From Hydractinia symbiolongicarpus (taxonomy: Eukaryota; Cnidaria; Hydrozoa; Anthoathecata; Hydractiniidae): DNA of 64,000 nucleotides. Where the stretch lies: positions 6,512,001 through 6,576,000 of the forward strand of contig NC_079877.1 of assembly GCF_029227915.1 (NCBI RefSeq), given 5' to 3'. A program made the translations under genes and the position numbers. How positions within the stretch are numbered: the stretch's first letter is position 1; each line of letters opens with the position of its first letter. This document shows, one piece after another, positions 38,547 through 51,040 of this stretch. The notes under the pieces were generated by a model. That model was not told the DNA's origin. It did not search any database and saw only the letters and a program-made list of their open reading frames with translations.

Positions 38547-41160
38547 AGAAGTTTATTCGCCTGCAAACGAAAACCTGCGATTTCCCGTAAATCCCGGACT
38601 CGGGCCGTATAGTCAAAAGTATACAACGAAAGTACCCAGGGAGTAAACTCATTTCCCAAACGATTTTTTAAATTATTATTTCACCACTAAAGCCCATGAG
38701 ACTTGTAGTTTTGAAAAATGTTTTCATTTTTGATGAGACGCTGAATAAAAGAAGTTTAATCGCCGGCAAACGAAAACCCGCGATTTCCCGTAAATCTCGG
38801 ACTCGGCCCGTGTAGTCAAAAGTATACAAGGAAAGTACCCAGGTAGTAAACTCATTTCCCGAACGATTTTTTAAATTAATTTTCACCCCTAAAACGCATG
38901 AGACTTGTAGTTTTCAGAAATGTTTTCATTTTTGATGAAACGCTTAATGAAAATTGTTTAATCGCCGGCAAACGAAAACTCGCAATTTCCCGTAAATCCC
39001 GGGCTTGGCCCGTATAGTCGAATGTATACAAAGAAAGTACCCTGTGAGTAAACTCATTTCCGAAAGGATTTTTTCAATTATCTTTTGACCACTAAAACGC
39101 ATGAGACTTGCAGTTTTCAAAAATGTTTTCATTTTTGATGAGACGCTTAATAAAAGAGGTTTAATCGCCGGCAAACGAAATCCCGCGATTTCCCGTAAAT
39201 CCCGAGCTTGGCCCGTATAGTCGAATGTATACAAAGAAAGTACCCAGGGAGTAAACTCATTTCCCGAACGATTTTTTAAATTTTTTTTTCACCACTAAAA
39301 CGCATGAGACTTGTAGTTTTCAGAAATGTTTTCATTTTTGATGAAACGCTTAATGAAAATTGTTTAATCGCCGGCAAAAGAAAAACCGCAATTTCCAGTA
39401 AATCCCGGGCTTGGCCCGTATAGTCGAATGTATACAAAGAAAGTACCCTGTGAGTAAACTCATTTCCGAAAGGATTTTTTCAATTATCTTTTGACCACTA
39501 AAACGCATGAGACTTGCAGTTTTCAAAAATGTTTTCATTTTTGATGAGACGCTTAATAAAAGAGGTTTAATCGCCGGCAAACGAAATCCCGCGATTTCCC
39601 GTAAATCCCGGGCTTGGCCCGTATAGTCGAATGTATACAAAGAAAGTACCCAGGGAGTAAACTCATTTCACGAACGATTTTTTAAATTTTTTTTTCACCA
39701 CTAAAACGCATGAGACTTGTAGTTTTCAAAAATGTTTTCATTTTTGATGAGACGCTTAATAAAAGAGGTTTAATCGCCGGCAAACGAAAACCCGAGATTT
39801 CCCGTAAATCCCGGGCTTGGCCCGTGTAGTCAAAAGTATACAAAGATAGTACCCAGGGAGTAAACTCATTTCCCGAACCATTTTTTAATTCATTTTTTAA
39901 CCACTAAAACGCATGAGACTTGTAGTTTTCAAAAATGTTTTCATTTTTGATGAGACGCTGAATAAAAGAAGTTTAATCGCCGGCTAACGAAAACCCGCAA
40001 TTTCCCGTAAATCCCGGTCTCGGCCCGTATAGTCAAAAGTATACGAGGAAAGTACCCTGTGAGTAAACTCATTTCCAGAACGATTTCTTAATTTATTTTT
40101 TCACCACTAAAACGCATGAGACTTGTAGTTTTCAAAAATGTTTTCATTTTTGATGAGACGCTTAATGAAAGAGGTTTAATCGCCGGCAAACGAAAACCCG
40201 AGATTTCCCGTAAATCCCGGGCTTGGCCCGTGTAGTTAAAAGTATACAAAGATAGTACCCAGGGAGTAAACTCATTTCCCGAACCATTTTTTAATTCATT
40301 TTTTAACCACTAAAACGCATGAGACTTGTAGTTTTCAAAAATGTTTTCATTTTTGATGAGACGCTGAATAAAAGAAGTTTAATCGCATGCAAAGGAAAAC
40401 CTGCGATTTCCCGTAAATCCCGGACTCGGCCCGTATAGTCAAAAGTATACAAAGAAAGTACCCAGGGTGTAAACTAATTTCCCAAACGATTTTTTGAATT
40501 CTTATTTCACCACTAAAGCCAATGAGACTTGTAGTTTTTAAAAATGTTTTCATTTTTGATGAGACGCTGAATAAAAGAAGTTTAATCGCCGGCAAACGAA
40601 AACCCGCGATTTCCCGTAAATCCCGTACTCGGCCCGTATAGTCAAAAGTATACAAAGAAAGTACCCAGGGAGTAAACTCATTTCCCAAACAATTTTTTAA
40701 ATTATTATTTCACCACTAAAGCCCATGAGACTTGTAGTTTTTAAAAATGTTTTCATTTTTGATGAGACGCTGAATAAAAGAAGTTTAATCGCCGGCAAAC
40801 GAAAACCAGCAATTTCCTGTAAATCCCGGTCTCGCCCCGTATAGTCAAAAGTATACAAGGAAAGTACCCAGTGAGTAAACTCATTTCCCTAACGAATTTT
40901 TAAATTATTTTTTCACCACTAAAACGCATGAGACTTGTAGTTTTCAAAAATGTTTTCATTTTTGATGAGACGCTGAATAAAAGAAGTTTAATCGCCTGCA
41001 AACGAATACCTGCGATTTCCCGTAAATCCCGGACTCAGGCCGTATAGTCAAAAGTATACAAAGAAAGTACCCAGGGAGTAAACTCATTTCCCGAACCATT
41101 TTTTAATTTATTTTTTCACCACTAAAACGCATGAGACTTTTAGTTTTCAAAAATGTTTTC
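38547..41160. repeat. Long-range copy of the 2.4-6.2 kb region
   Basis: Together with the end of the triplication, this aligns to the start of the window. The offset is 36,130 through about 39.65 kb, 35,724 near 39.8 kb, and 34,912 from about 40.06 kb. The two steps equal losses of 406 and 812 bp (2 and 4 monomers) in the trimer region compared with 3,830-5,474. At 40,058 a TATACGAGG monomer changes to CCCTGTGAG, the joint of the second loss. GAATTC at 40,496 matches 5,584. Confidence 0.85.
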
Positions 41161-44100
41161 CTTTTTGATGAGACGCTGAATAAAAGAAGTTTAATCGCCG
41201 GCAAACGAAAACCTGCGATTTCCCGTAAATTCCGGACTGGGCCCGTATAGTCAAAAGTATACAAAGAAAGTACCCAGGGAGTAAACTCATTTCCCTAACG
41301 ATTTTTTAAATTTATATTTTACCACTAAAGCCCATGAGACTTGTAGTTTTTAAAAATGTTTTCATTTTTGATGAGACGCTAAATAAAAGAAGTTCAATCG
41401 CCGGCAAACGAAAAGCTGCGATTTCCCGTAAATCCCGGTCTCGGCTTGTATAGTCAAATGTATACAAGGAAAGTACCCAGTGAGTAAACTCATTTCCCTA
41501 ACGAATTTTTAAATTATTTTTTCACCACTAAAACGCATCAGACTTGTAGTTTTCAAAAATGTTTTCATTTTTGATGAGACGCAAAATAAAAGAAGTTTAA
41601 TCGCCGGCAAACGAAAACCTGCGATTTCCCGTAAATCCCGGACTCGGCCCGTATAGTCAAAAGTATACAAAGAAAGTACCCAGGGTGTAAACGCATTTTC
41701 GAACGATTTTTTAAAATTATTTTTTCACCACTAAAACGCATGAGACTTGTAGTTTTCGAAAATGTTTTCATTTTTGATGAGACGCTGAATAAAAGAAGTT
41801 TAATCGCCGGCAAACGAAAATCTGCGATTTGCCGTAAATCCCGGACTCGGCCCGTATAGTCAAAAGTATACAAAGAAAGTACCCAGGGAGTAAACTCATT
41901 TCCCAAACGATTATTTAAATTATTATTTCACCACTAAAGCCCATGAGACTTGTAGTTTTTAAAAATGTTTTCATTTTTGATGAGACGCTGAATAAAAGAA
42001 GTTTAATCGCCGGCAAACGAAAACCCGCGATTTCCCGTAAATCCCGGACTCGGCCCGTATAGTCAAAAGTATACAAGGAAAGTACCCTGTGAGTAAACTC
42101 ATTTCCCGAACGAATTTTTAAATTATTTTTTCACCACTAAAACGCATGAGTCTTGTAGTTTTCAGAATTGTTTTCATTTTTGATGAGACGTTGAATAAAA
42201 GAAGTTTATTCGCCTGCAAACGAAAACCTGCGATTTCCCGTAAATCCCGGACTCGGCCCGTATAGTCAAAAGTATACAAAGAAAGTACCCAGGTAGTAAA
42301 CTTATTTCCCGAACGATTTTTTAAATTAATTTTCACCCCTAAAACGCATGAGACTTGTAGTTTTCAGAAATGTTTTCATTTTTGATGAAACGCTTAATGA
42401 AAATTGTTTAATCGCCGGCAAACGAAAACTCGCAATTTCCCGTAAATCCCGGGCTTGGCCCGTATAGTCGAATGTATACAAAGAAAGTACCCTGTGAGTA
42501 AACTCATTTCCGAAAGGATTTTTTCAATTATCTTTTGACCACTAAAACGCATGAGACTTGCAGTTTTCAAAAATGTTTTCATTTTTGATGAGACGCTTAA
42601 TAAAAGAGGTTTAATCGCCGGCAAACGAAATCCCGCGATTTCCCGTAAATCCCGGGCTTGGCCCGTATAGTCGAATGTATACAAAGAAAGTACCCAGGGA
42701 GTAAACTCATTTCCCGAACGATTTTTTAAATTTTTTTTTCACCACTAAAACGCATGAGACTTGTAGTTTTCAGAAATGTTTTCATTTTTGATGAAACGCT
42801 TAATGAAAATTGTTTAATCGCCGGCAACAGAAAACCCGCAATTTCCCGTAAATCCCGGGCTTGGCCCGTATAGTCGAATGTATACAAAGAAAGTACCCTG
42901 TGAGTAAACTCATTTCCGAAAGGATTTTTTCAATTATCTTTTGACCACTAAAACGCATGAGACTTGCAGTTTTCAAAAATGTTTTCATTTTTGATGAGAC
43001 GCTTAATAAAAGAGGTTTAATCGCCGGCAAACGAAATCCCGCGATTTCCCGTAAATCCCGGGCTTGGCCCGTATAGTCGAATGTATACAAAGAAAGTACC
43101 CAGGGAGTAAACTCATTTCACGAACGATTTTTTAAATTTTTTTTTCACCACTAAAACGCATGAGACTTGTAGTTTTCAAAAATGTTTTCATTTTTGATGA
43201 GACGCTTAATAAAAGAGGTTTAATCGCCGGCAAACGAAAACCCGAGATTTCCCGTAAATCCCGGGCTTGGCCCGTGTAGTCAAAAGTATACAAAGATAGT
43301 ACCCAGGGAGTAAACTCATTTCCCGAACCATTTTTTAATTCATTTTTTAACCACTAAAACGCATGAGACTTGTAGTTTTCAAAAATGTTTTCATTTTTGA
43401 TGAGACGCTGAATAAAAGAAGTTTAATCGCCGGCAAACGAAAACCCGCGATTTCCCGTAAATCCTGGGCTTGGCCCGTATAGTCGAATGTATACAAAGAA
43501 AGTACCCTGTGAGTAAACTCATTTCCAGAACGATTTCTTAATTTATTTTTTCACCACTAAAACGCATGAGACTTGTAGTTTTCAAAAATGTTTTCATTTT
43601 TGATGAGACGCTTAATGAAAGAGGTTTAATCGCCGGCAAAAGAAAACCCGCAATTTCCCGTAAATCCCGGGCTTGGCCCGTATAGTCGAATGTATACAAA
43701 GAAAGTACCCTGTGAGTAAACTCATTTCCGAAAGGATTTTTTCAATTATCTTTTGACCACTAAAACGCATGAGACTTGCAGTTTTCAAAAATGTTTTCAT
43801 TTTTGATGAGACGCTTAATAAAAGAGGTTCAATCGCCGGCAAACGAAAAGCTGCGATTTCCCGTAAATCCCGGTCTCGGCTTGTATAGTCAAATGTATAC
43901 AAGGAAAGTACCCAGTGAGTAAACTCATTTCCCTAACGAATTTTTAAATTATTTTTTCACCACTAAAACGCATCAGACTTGTAGTTTTCAAAAATGTTTT
44001 CCTTTTTGATGAGACGCTGAATAAAAGAAGTTTAATCGCCGGCAAAAGAAAACCCGCAATTTCCCGTAAATTCCGGACTGGGCCCGTATAGTCAAAAGTA

Positions 44101-46667
44101 TACAAAGAAAGTACCCAGGGAGTAAACTCATTTCCCTAACGATTTTTTAAATTTATATTTTACCACTAAAGCCCATGAGACTTGTAGTTTTTAAAAATGT
44201 TTTCATTTTTGATGAGACGCTAAATAAAAGAAGTTCAATCGCCGGCAAACGAAAAGCTGCGATTTCCCGTAAATCCCGGTCTCGGCTTGTATAGTCAAAT
44301 GTATACAAGGAAAGTACCCAGTGAGTAAACTCATTTCCCTAACGAATTTTTAAATTATTTTTTCACCACTAAAACGCATCAGACTTGTAGTTTTCAAAAA
44401 TGTTTTCATTTTTGATGAGACGCAAAATAAAAGAAGTTTAATCGCCGGCAAACGAAAACCTGCGATTTCCCGTAAATCCCGGACTCGGCCCGTATAGTCA
44501 AAAGTATACAAAGAAAGTAGCCAGGGTGTAAACGCATTTTCGAACGATTTTTTAAAATTATTTTTTCACCACTAAAACGCATGAGACTTGTAGTTTTCGA
44601 AAATGTTTTCATTTTTGATGAGACGCTGAATAAAAGAAGTTTAATCGCCGGCAAACGAAAATCTGCGATTTGCCGTAAATCCCGGACTCGGCCCGTATAG
44701 TCAAAAGTATACAAAGAAAGTACCCAGGGAGTAAACTCATTTCCCAAACGATTATTTAAATTATTATTTCACCACTAAAGCCCATGAGACTTGTAGTTTT
44801 TAAAAATGTTTTCATTTTTGATGAGACGCTGAATAAAAGAAGTTTAATCGCCGGCAAACGAAAACCCGCGATTTCCCGTAAATCCCGGACTCGGCCCGTA
44901 TAGTCAAAAGTATACAAGGAAAGTACCCTGTGAGTAAACTCATTTCCCGAACGAATTTTTAAATTATTTTTTCACCACTAAAACGCATGAGTCTTGTAGT
45001 TTTCAGAATTGTTTTCATTTTTGATGAGACGTTGAATAAAAGAAGTTTATTCGCCTGCAAACGAAAACCTGCGATTTCCCGTAAATCCCGGACTCGGCCC
45101 GTATAGTCAAAAGTATACAAAGAAAGTACCCAGGTAGTAAACTTATTTCCCGAACGATTTTTTAAATTAATTTTCACCCCTAAAACGCATGAGACTTGTA
45201 GTTTTCAGAAATGTTTTCATTTTTGATGAAACGCTTAATGAAAATTGTTTAATCGCCGGCAAACGAAAACTCGCAATTTCCCGTAAATCCCGGGCTTGGC
45301 CCGTATAGTCGAATGTATACAAAGAAAGTACCCTGTGAGTAAACTCATTTCCGAAAGGATTTTTTCAATTATCTTTTGACCACTAAAACGCATGAGACTT
45401 GCAGTTTTCAAAAATGTTTTCATTTTTGATGAGACGCTTAATAAAAGAGGTTTAATCGCCGGCAAACGAAATCCCGCGATTTCCCGTAAATCCCGGGCTT
45501 GGCCCGTATAGTCGAATGTATACAAAGAAAGTACCCAGGGAGTAAACTCATTTCCCGAACGATTTTTTAAATTTTTTTTTCACCACTAAAACGCATGAGA
45601 CTTGTAGTTTTCAGAAATGTTTTCATTTTTGATGAAACGCTTAATGAAAATTGTTTAATCGCCGGCAACAGAAAACCCGCAATTTCCCGTAAATCCCGGG
45701 CTTGGCCCGTATAGTCGAATGTATACAAAGAAAGTACCCTGTGAGTAAACTCATTTCCGAAAGGATTTTTTCAATTATCTTTTGACCACTAAAACGCATG
45801 AGACTTGCAGTTTTCAAAAATGTTTTCATTTTTGATGAGACGCTTAATAAAAGAGGTTTAATCGCCGGCAAACGAAATCCCGCGATTTCCCGTAAATCCC
45901 GGGCTTGGCCCGTATAGTCGAATGTATACAAAGAAAGTACCCAGGGAGTAAACTCATTTCACGAACGATTTTTTAAATTTTTTTTTCACCACTAAAACGC
46001 ATGAGACTTGTAGTTTTCAAAAATGTTTTCATTTTTGATGAGACGCTTAATAAAAGAGGTTTAATCGCCGGCAAACGAAAACCCGAGATTTCCCGTAAAT
46101 CCCGGGCTTGGCCCGTGTAGTCAAAAGTATACAAAGATAGTACCCAGGGAGTAAACTCATTTCCCGAACCATTTTTTAATTCATTTTTTAACCACTAAAA
46201 CGCATGAGACTTGTAGTTTTCAAAAATGTTTTCATTTTTGATGAGACGCTGAATAAAAGAAGTTTAATCGCCGGCAAACGAAAACCCGCGATTTCCCGTA
46301 AATCCTGGGCTTGGCCCGTATAGTCGAATGTATACAAAGAAAGTACCCTGTGAGTAAACTCATTTCCAGAACGATTTCTTAATTTATTTTTTCACCACTA
46401 AAACGCATGAGACTTGTAGTTTTCAAAAATGTTTTCATTTTTGATGAGACGCTTAATGAAAGAGGTTTAATCGCCGGCAAAAGAAAACCCGCAATTTCCC
46501 GTAAATCCCGGGCTTGGCCCGTATAGTCGAATGTATACAAAGAAAGTACCCTGTGAGTAAACTCATTTCCGAAAGGATTTTTTCAATTATCTTTTGACCA
46601 CTAAAACGCATGAGACTTGCAGTTTTCAAAAATGTTTTCATTTTTGATGAGACGCTTAATAAAAGAG
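41161..46667. repeat. 2,841-bp (14-mer) tandem duplication with a complex joint
   Basis: 41,161-43,826 is repeated at 44,002-46,667, offset 2,841 (14 x 203 minus 1). The copies are nearly identical; one visible difference is GTAGCC near 44,517 for GTACCC. Between them, 43,827-44,001 instead copies 41,392-41,566 at offset 2,435. Marks include GACGCATCAG-type variants (CATCAG at 41,536, 43,971 and 44,377), AAGTTCAATCG, and GCAAAATAAAAG. Confidence 0.88.
43827..44001. repeat. 175-bp interposed patch at the duplication joint
   Basis: At 43,827 AAAGAGG is followed by TTCAATCGCC, text that belongs to 41,392. The patch keeps this register for about 175 bp, including CATCAG at 43,971. It then changes at 43,983-44,001 to the CCTTTTTGATG monomer that belongs at 41,161. 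Two successive backward steps of 2,435 and then 406 bp are needed to explain it. Confidence 0.82.
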
Positions 46668-49500
46668 GTTTAATCGCCGGCAAACGAAATCCCGCGATTT
46701 CCCGTAAATCCCGGGCTTGGCCCGTATAGTCGAATGTATACAAAGAAAGTACCCTGTGAGTAAACTCATTTCCGAAAGGATTTTTTCAATTATCTTTTGA
46801 CCACTAAAACGCATGAGACTTGCAGTTTTCAAAAATGTTTTCATTTTTGATGAGACGCTTAATAAAAGAGGTTTAATCGCCGGCAAACGAAATCCCGCGA
46901 TTTCCCGTAAATCCCGGGCTTGGCCCGTATAGTCGAATGTATACAAAGAAAGTACCCAGGGAGTAAACTCATTTCCCGAACGATTTTTTAAATTTTTTTT
47001 TCACCACTAAAACGCATGAGACTTGTAGTTTTCAGAAATGTTTTCATTTTTGATGAAACGCTTAATGAAAATTGTTTAATCGCCGGCAAAAGAAAACCCG
47101 CAATTTCCCGTAAATCCCGGGCTTGGCCCGTATAGTCGAATGTATACAAAGAAAATACCCTGTGAGTAAACTCATTTCCGAAAGGATTTTTTCAATTATC
47201 TTTTGACCACTAAAACGCATGAGACTTGCAGTTTTCAAAAATGTTTTCATTTTTGATGAGACGCTTAATAAAAGAGGTTTAATCGCCGGCAAACGAAATC
47301 CCGCGATTTCCCGTAAATCCCGGGCTTGGCCCGTATAGTCGAATGTATACAAAGAAAGTACCCAGGGAGTAAACTCATTTCACGAACGATTTTTTAAATT
47401 TTTTTTTCACCACTAAAACGCATGAGACTTGTAGTTTTCAAAAATGTTTTCATTTTTGATGAGACGCTTAATAAAAGAGGTTTAATCGCCGGCAAACGAA
47501 AACCCGAGATTTCCCGTAAATCCCGGGCTTGGCCCGTGTAGTCAAAAGTATACAAAGATAGTACCCAGGGAGTAAACTCATTTCCCGAACCATTTTTTAA
47601 TTCATTTTTTAACCACTAAAACGCATGAGACTTGTAGTTTTCAAAAATGTTTTCATTTTTGATGAGACGCTGAATAAAAGAAGTTTAATCGCCGGCAAAC
47701 GAAAACCAGCGATTTCCCGTAAATCCTGGGCTTGGCCCGTATAGTCGAATGTATACAAAGAAAGTACCCTGTGAGTAAACTCATTTCCAGAACGATTTCT
47801 TAATTTATTTTTTCACCACTAAAACGCATGAGACTTGTAGTTTTCAAAAATGTTTTCATTTTTGATGAGACGCTTAATGAAAGAGGTTTAATCGCCGGCA
47901 AAAGAAAACCCGCAATTTCCCGTAAATCCCGGGCTTGGCCCGTATAGTCGAATGTATACAAAGAAAGTACCCTGTGAGTAAACTCATTTCCGAAAGGATT
48001 TTTTCAATTATCTTTTGACCACTAAAACGCATGAGACTTGCAGTTTTCAAAAATGTTTTCATTTTTGATGAGACGCTTAATAAAAGAGGTTTAATCGCCG
48101 GCAAACGAAATCCCGCGATTTCCCGTAAATCCCGGGCTTGGCCCGTATAGTCGAATGTATACAAAGAAAGTACCCAGGGAGTAAACTCATTTCCCGAACG
48201 ATTTTTAAAATTTTTTTTTCACCACTAAAACGCATGAGACTTGTAGTTTTCAGAAAGGTTTTCATTTTTGATGAAACGCTTAATGAAAATTGTTTAATCG
48301 CCGGCAAAAGAAAACCCGCAATTTCCCGTAAATCCCGGGCTTGGCCCGTATAGTCGAATGTATACAAAGAAAGTACCCTGTGAGTAAACTCATTTCCGAA
48401 AGGATTTTTTCAATTATCTTTTGACCACTAAAACGCATGAGACTTGCAGTTTTCAAAAATGTTTTCATTTTTGATGAGACGCTTAATAAAAGAGGTTTAA
48501 TCGCCGGCAAACGAAATCCCGCGATTTTCCGTAAATCCCGGGCTTGGCCCGTATAGTCGAATGTATACAAAGAAAGTACCCAGGGAGTAAACTCATTTCA
48601 CGAACGATTTTTTAAATTTTTTTTTCACCACTAAAACGCATGAGACTTGTAGTTTTCAAAAATGTTTTCATTTTTGATGAGACGCTTAATAAAAGAGGTT
48701 TAATCGCCGGCAAACGAAAACCCGAGATTTCCCGTAAATCCCGGGCTTGGCCCGTGTAGTCAAAAGTATACAAAGATAGTACCCAGGGAGTAAACTCATT
48801 TCCCGAACCATTTTTTAATTCATTTTTTAACCACTAAAACGCATGAGACTTGTAGTTTTCAAAAATGTTTTCATTTTTGATGAGACGCTGAATAAAAGAA
48901 GTTTAATCGCCGGCAAACGAAAACCCGCGATTTCCCGTAAATCCTGGGCTTGGCCCGTATAGTCGAATGTATACAAAGAAAGTACCCTGTGAGTAAACTC
49001 ATTTCCAGAACGATTTCTTAATTTATTTTTTCACCACTAAAACGCATGAGACTTGTAGTTTTCAAAAATGTTTTCATTTTTGATGAGACGCTTAATGAAA
49101 GAGGTTTAATCGCCGGCAAAAGAAAACCCGCAATTTCCCGTAAATCCCGGGCTTGGCCCGTATAGTCGAATGTATACAAAGAAAGTACCCTGTGAGTAAA
49201 CTCATTTCCGAAAGGATTTTTTCAATTATCTTTTGACCACTAAAACGCATGAGACTTGCAGTTTTCAAAAATGTTTTCATTTTTGATGAGACGCTTAATA
49301 AAAGAGGTTTAATCGCCGGCAAACGAAATCCCGCGATTTCCCGTAAATCCCGGGCTTGGCCCGTATAGTCGAATGTATACAAAGAAAGTACCCAGGGAGT
49401 AAACTCATTTCACGAACGATTTTTTAAATTTTTTTTTCACCACTAAAACGCATGAGACTTGTAGTTTTCAAAAATGTTTTCATTTTTGATGAGACGCTTA
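45641..49500. repeat. 6-mer/7-mer higher-order repeats (1,421 then 1,218 bp)
   Basis: The class B subtype with TTAATGAAAATTG recurs at offset 1,421 and then 1,218, near 45,640, 47,061 and 48,279. Monomers starting near 46,453, 47,874 and 49,092 confirm this. The first unit holds one extra TTGACCAC-type monomer near 46,656-46,858, which explains the 203-bp difference. The extra monomer is almost identical to its neighbour, so it is a simple single-monomer duplication or loss. Confidence 0.85.
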
Positions 49501-51040
49501 ATAAAAGAGGTTTAATCGCCGGCAAACGAAAACCCGAGATTTCCCGTAAATCCCGGGCTTGGCCCGTGTAGTCAAAAGTATACAAAGATAGTACCCAGGG
49601 AGTAAACTCATTTCCCGAACCATTTTTTAATTCATTTTTTAACCACTAAAACGCATGAGACTTGTAGTTTTCAAAAATGTTTTCATTTTTGATGAGACGC
49701 TGAATAAAAGAAGTTTAATCGCCGGCAAACGAAAACCCGCAATTTCCCGTAAATCCCGGTCTCGGCCCGTATAGTCAAAAGTATACGAGGAAAGTACCCA
49801 GTGAGTAAACTCATTTCCCTAACGAATTTTTAAATTATTTTTTCACCACTAAAACGCATAAGACTTGCAGTTTTCAAAAATGTTTTCATTTTTGCTGAGA
49901 CGCTGAATAAAAGAAGTTTAATCGCCGGCAAACGAAAACCCGCCATTTCCCGTAAACCCCGGTCTCGGCCCGTATAGTCAAAAGTATACGAGGAAAGTAC
50001 CCAGTGAGTAAACTCATTTCCCGAACGAATTTTTAAATTATTTTTTCACCACTAAAACGCATGAGTCTTGTAGTTTTCAGAATTGTTTTCATTTTTGATG
50101 AGACGCTGAATAAAAGAAGTTTAATCGCATGCAAAGGAAAACCTGCGATTTCCCGTAAATCCCGGACTCGGCCCGTATAGTCAAAAGTATACAAAGAAAG
50201 TACCCAGGGTGTAAACTAATTTCCCAAACGATTTTTTGAATTCTTATTTCACCACTAAAGCCAATGAGACTTGTAGTTTTTAAAAATGTTTTCATTTTTG
50301 ATGAGACGCTGAATAAAAGAAGTTTAATCGCCGGCAAACGAAAACCCGCGATTTCCCGTAAATCCCGTACTCGGCCCGTATAGTCAAAAGTATACAAAGA
50401 AAGTACCCAGGGAGTAAACTCATTTCCCAAACAATTTTTTAAATTATTATTTCACCACTAAAGCCCATGAGACTTGTAGTTTTTAAAAATGTTTTCATTT
50501 TTGATGAGACGCTGAATAAAAGAAGTTTAATCGCCGGCAAACGAAAACCAGCAATTTCCTGTAAATCCCGGTCTCGGCCCGTATAGTCAAAAGTATACAA
50601 GGAAAGTACCCAGTGAGTAAACTCATTTCCCTAACGAATTTTTAAATTATTTTTTCACCACTAAAACGCATGAGACTTGTAGTTTTCAAAAATGTTTTCA
50701 TTTTTGATGAGACGCTGAATAAAAGAAGTTTAATCGCCTGCAAACGAATACCTGCGATTTCCCGTAAATCCCGGACTCAGGCCGTATAGTCAAAAGTATA
50801 CAAAGAAAGTACCCAGGGAGTAAACTCATTTCCCGAACCATTTTTTAATTTATTTTTTCACCACTAAAACGCATGAGACTTTTAGTTTTCAAAAATGTTT
50901 TCCTTTTTGATGAGACGCTGAATAAAAGAAGTTTAATCGCCGGCAAACGAAAACCTGCGATTTCCCGTAAATTCCGGACTCGGCCCGTATAGTCAAAAGT
51001 ATACAAAGAAAGTACCCAGGGAGTAAACTCATTTCCCTAA
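49501..51040. repeat. Trimer remnant followed by third copy of the GAATTC-tagged segment
   Basis: 49,740-50,090 holds trimer-type monomers with TATACGAGG. From 50,089 the sequence matches 40,347 onward at offset 9,742, with GCATGC near 50,128 and GAATTC at 50,238. A chimeric monomer near 49,940 combines CCCGCCATTTCCCG with GGTCTCGG. Confidence 0.82.
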
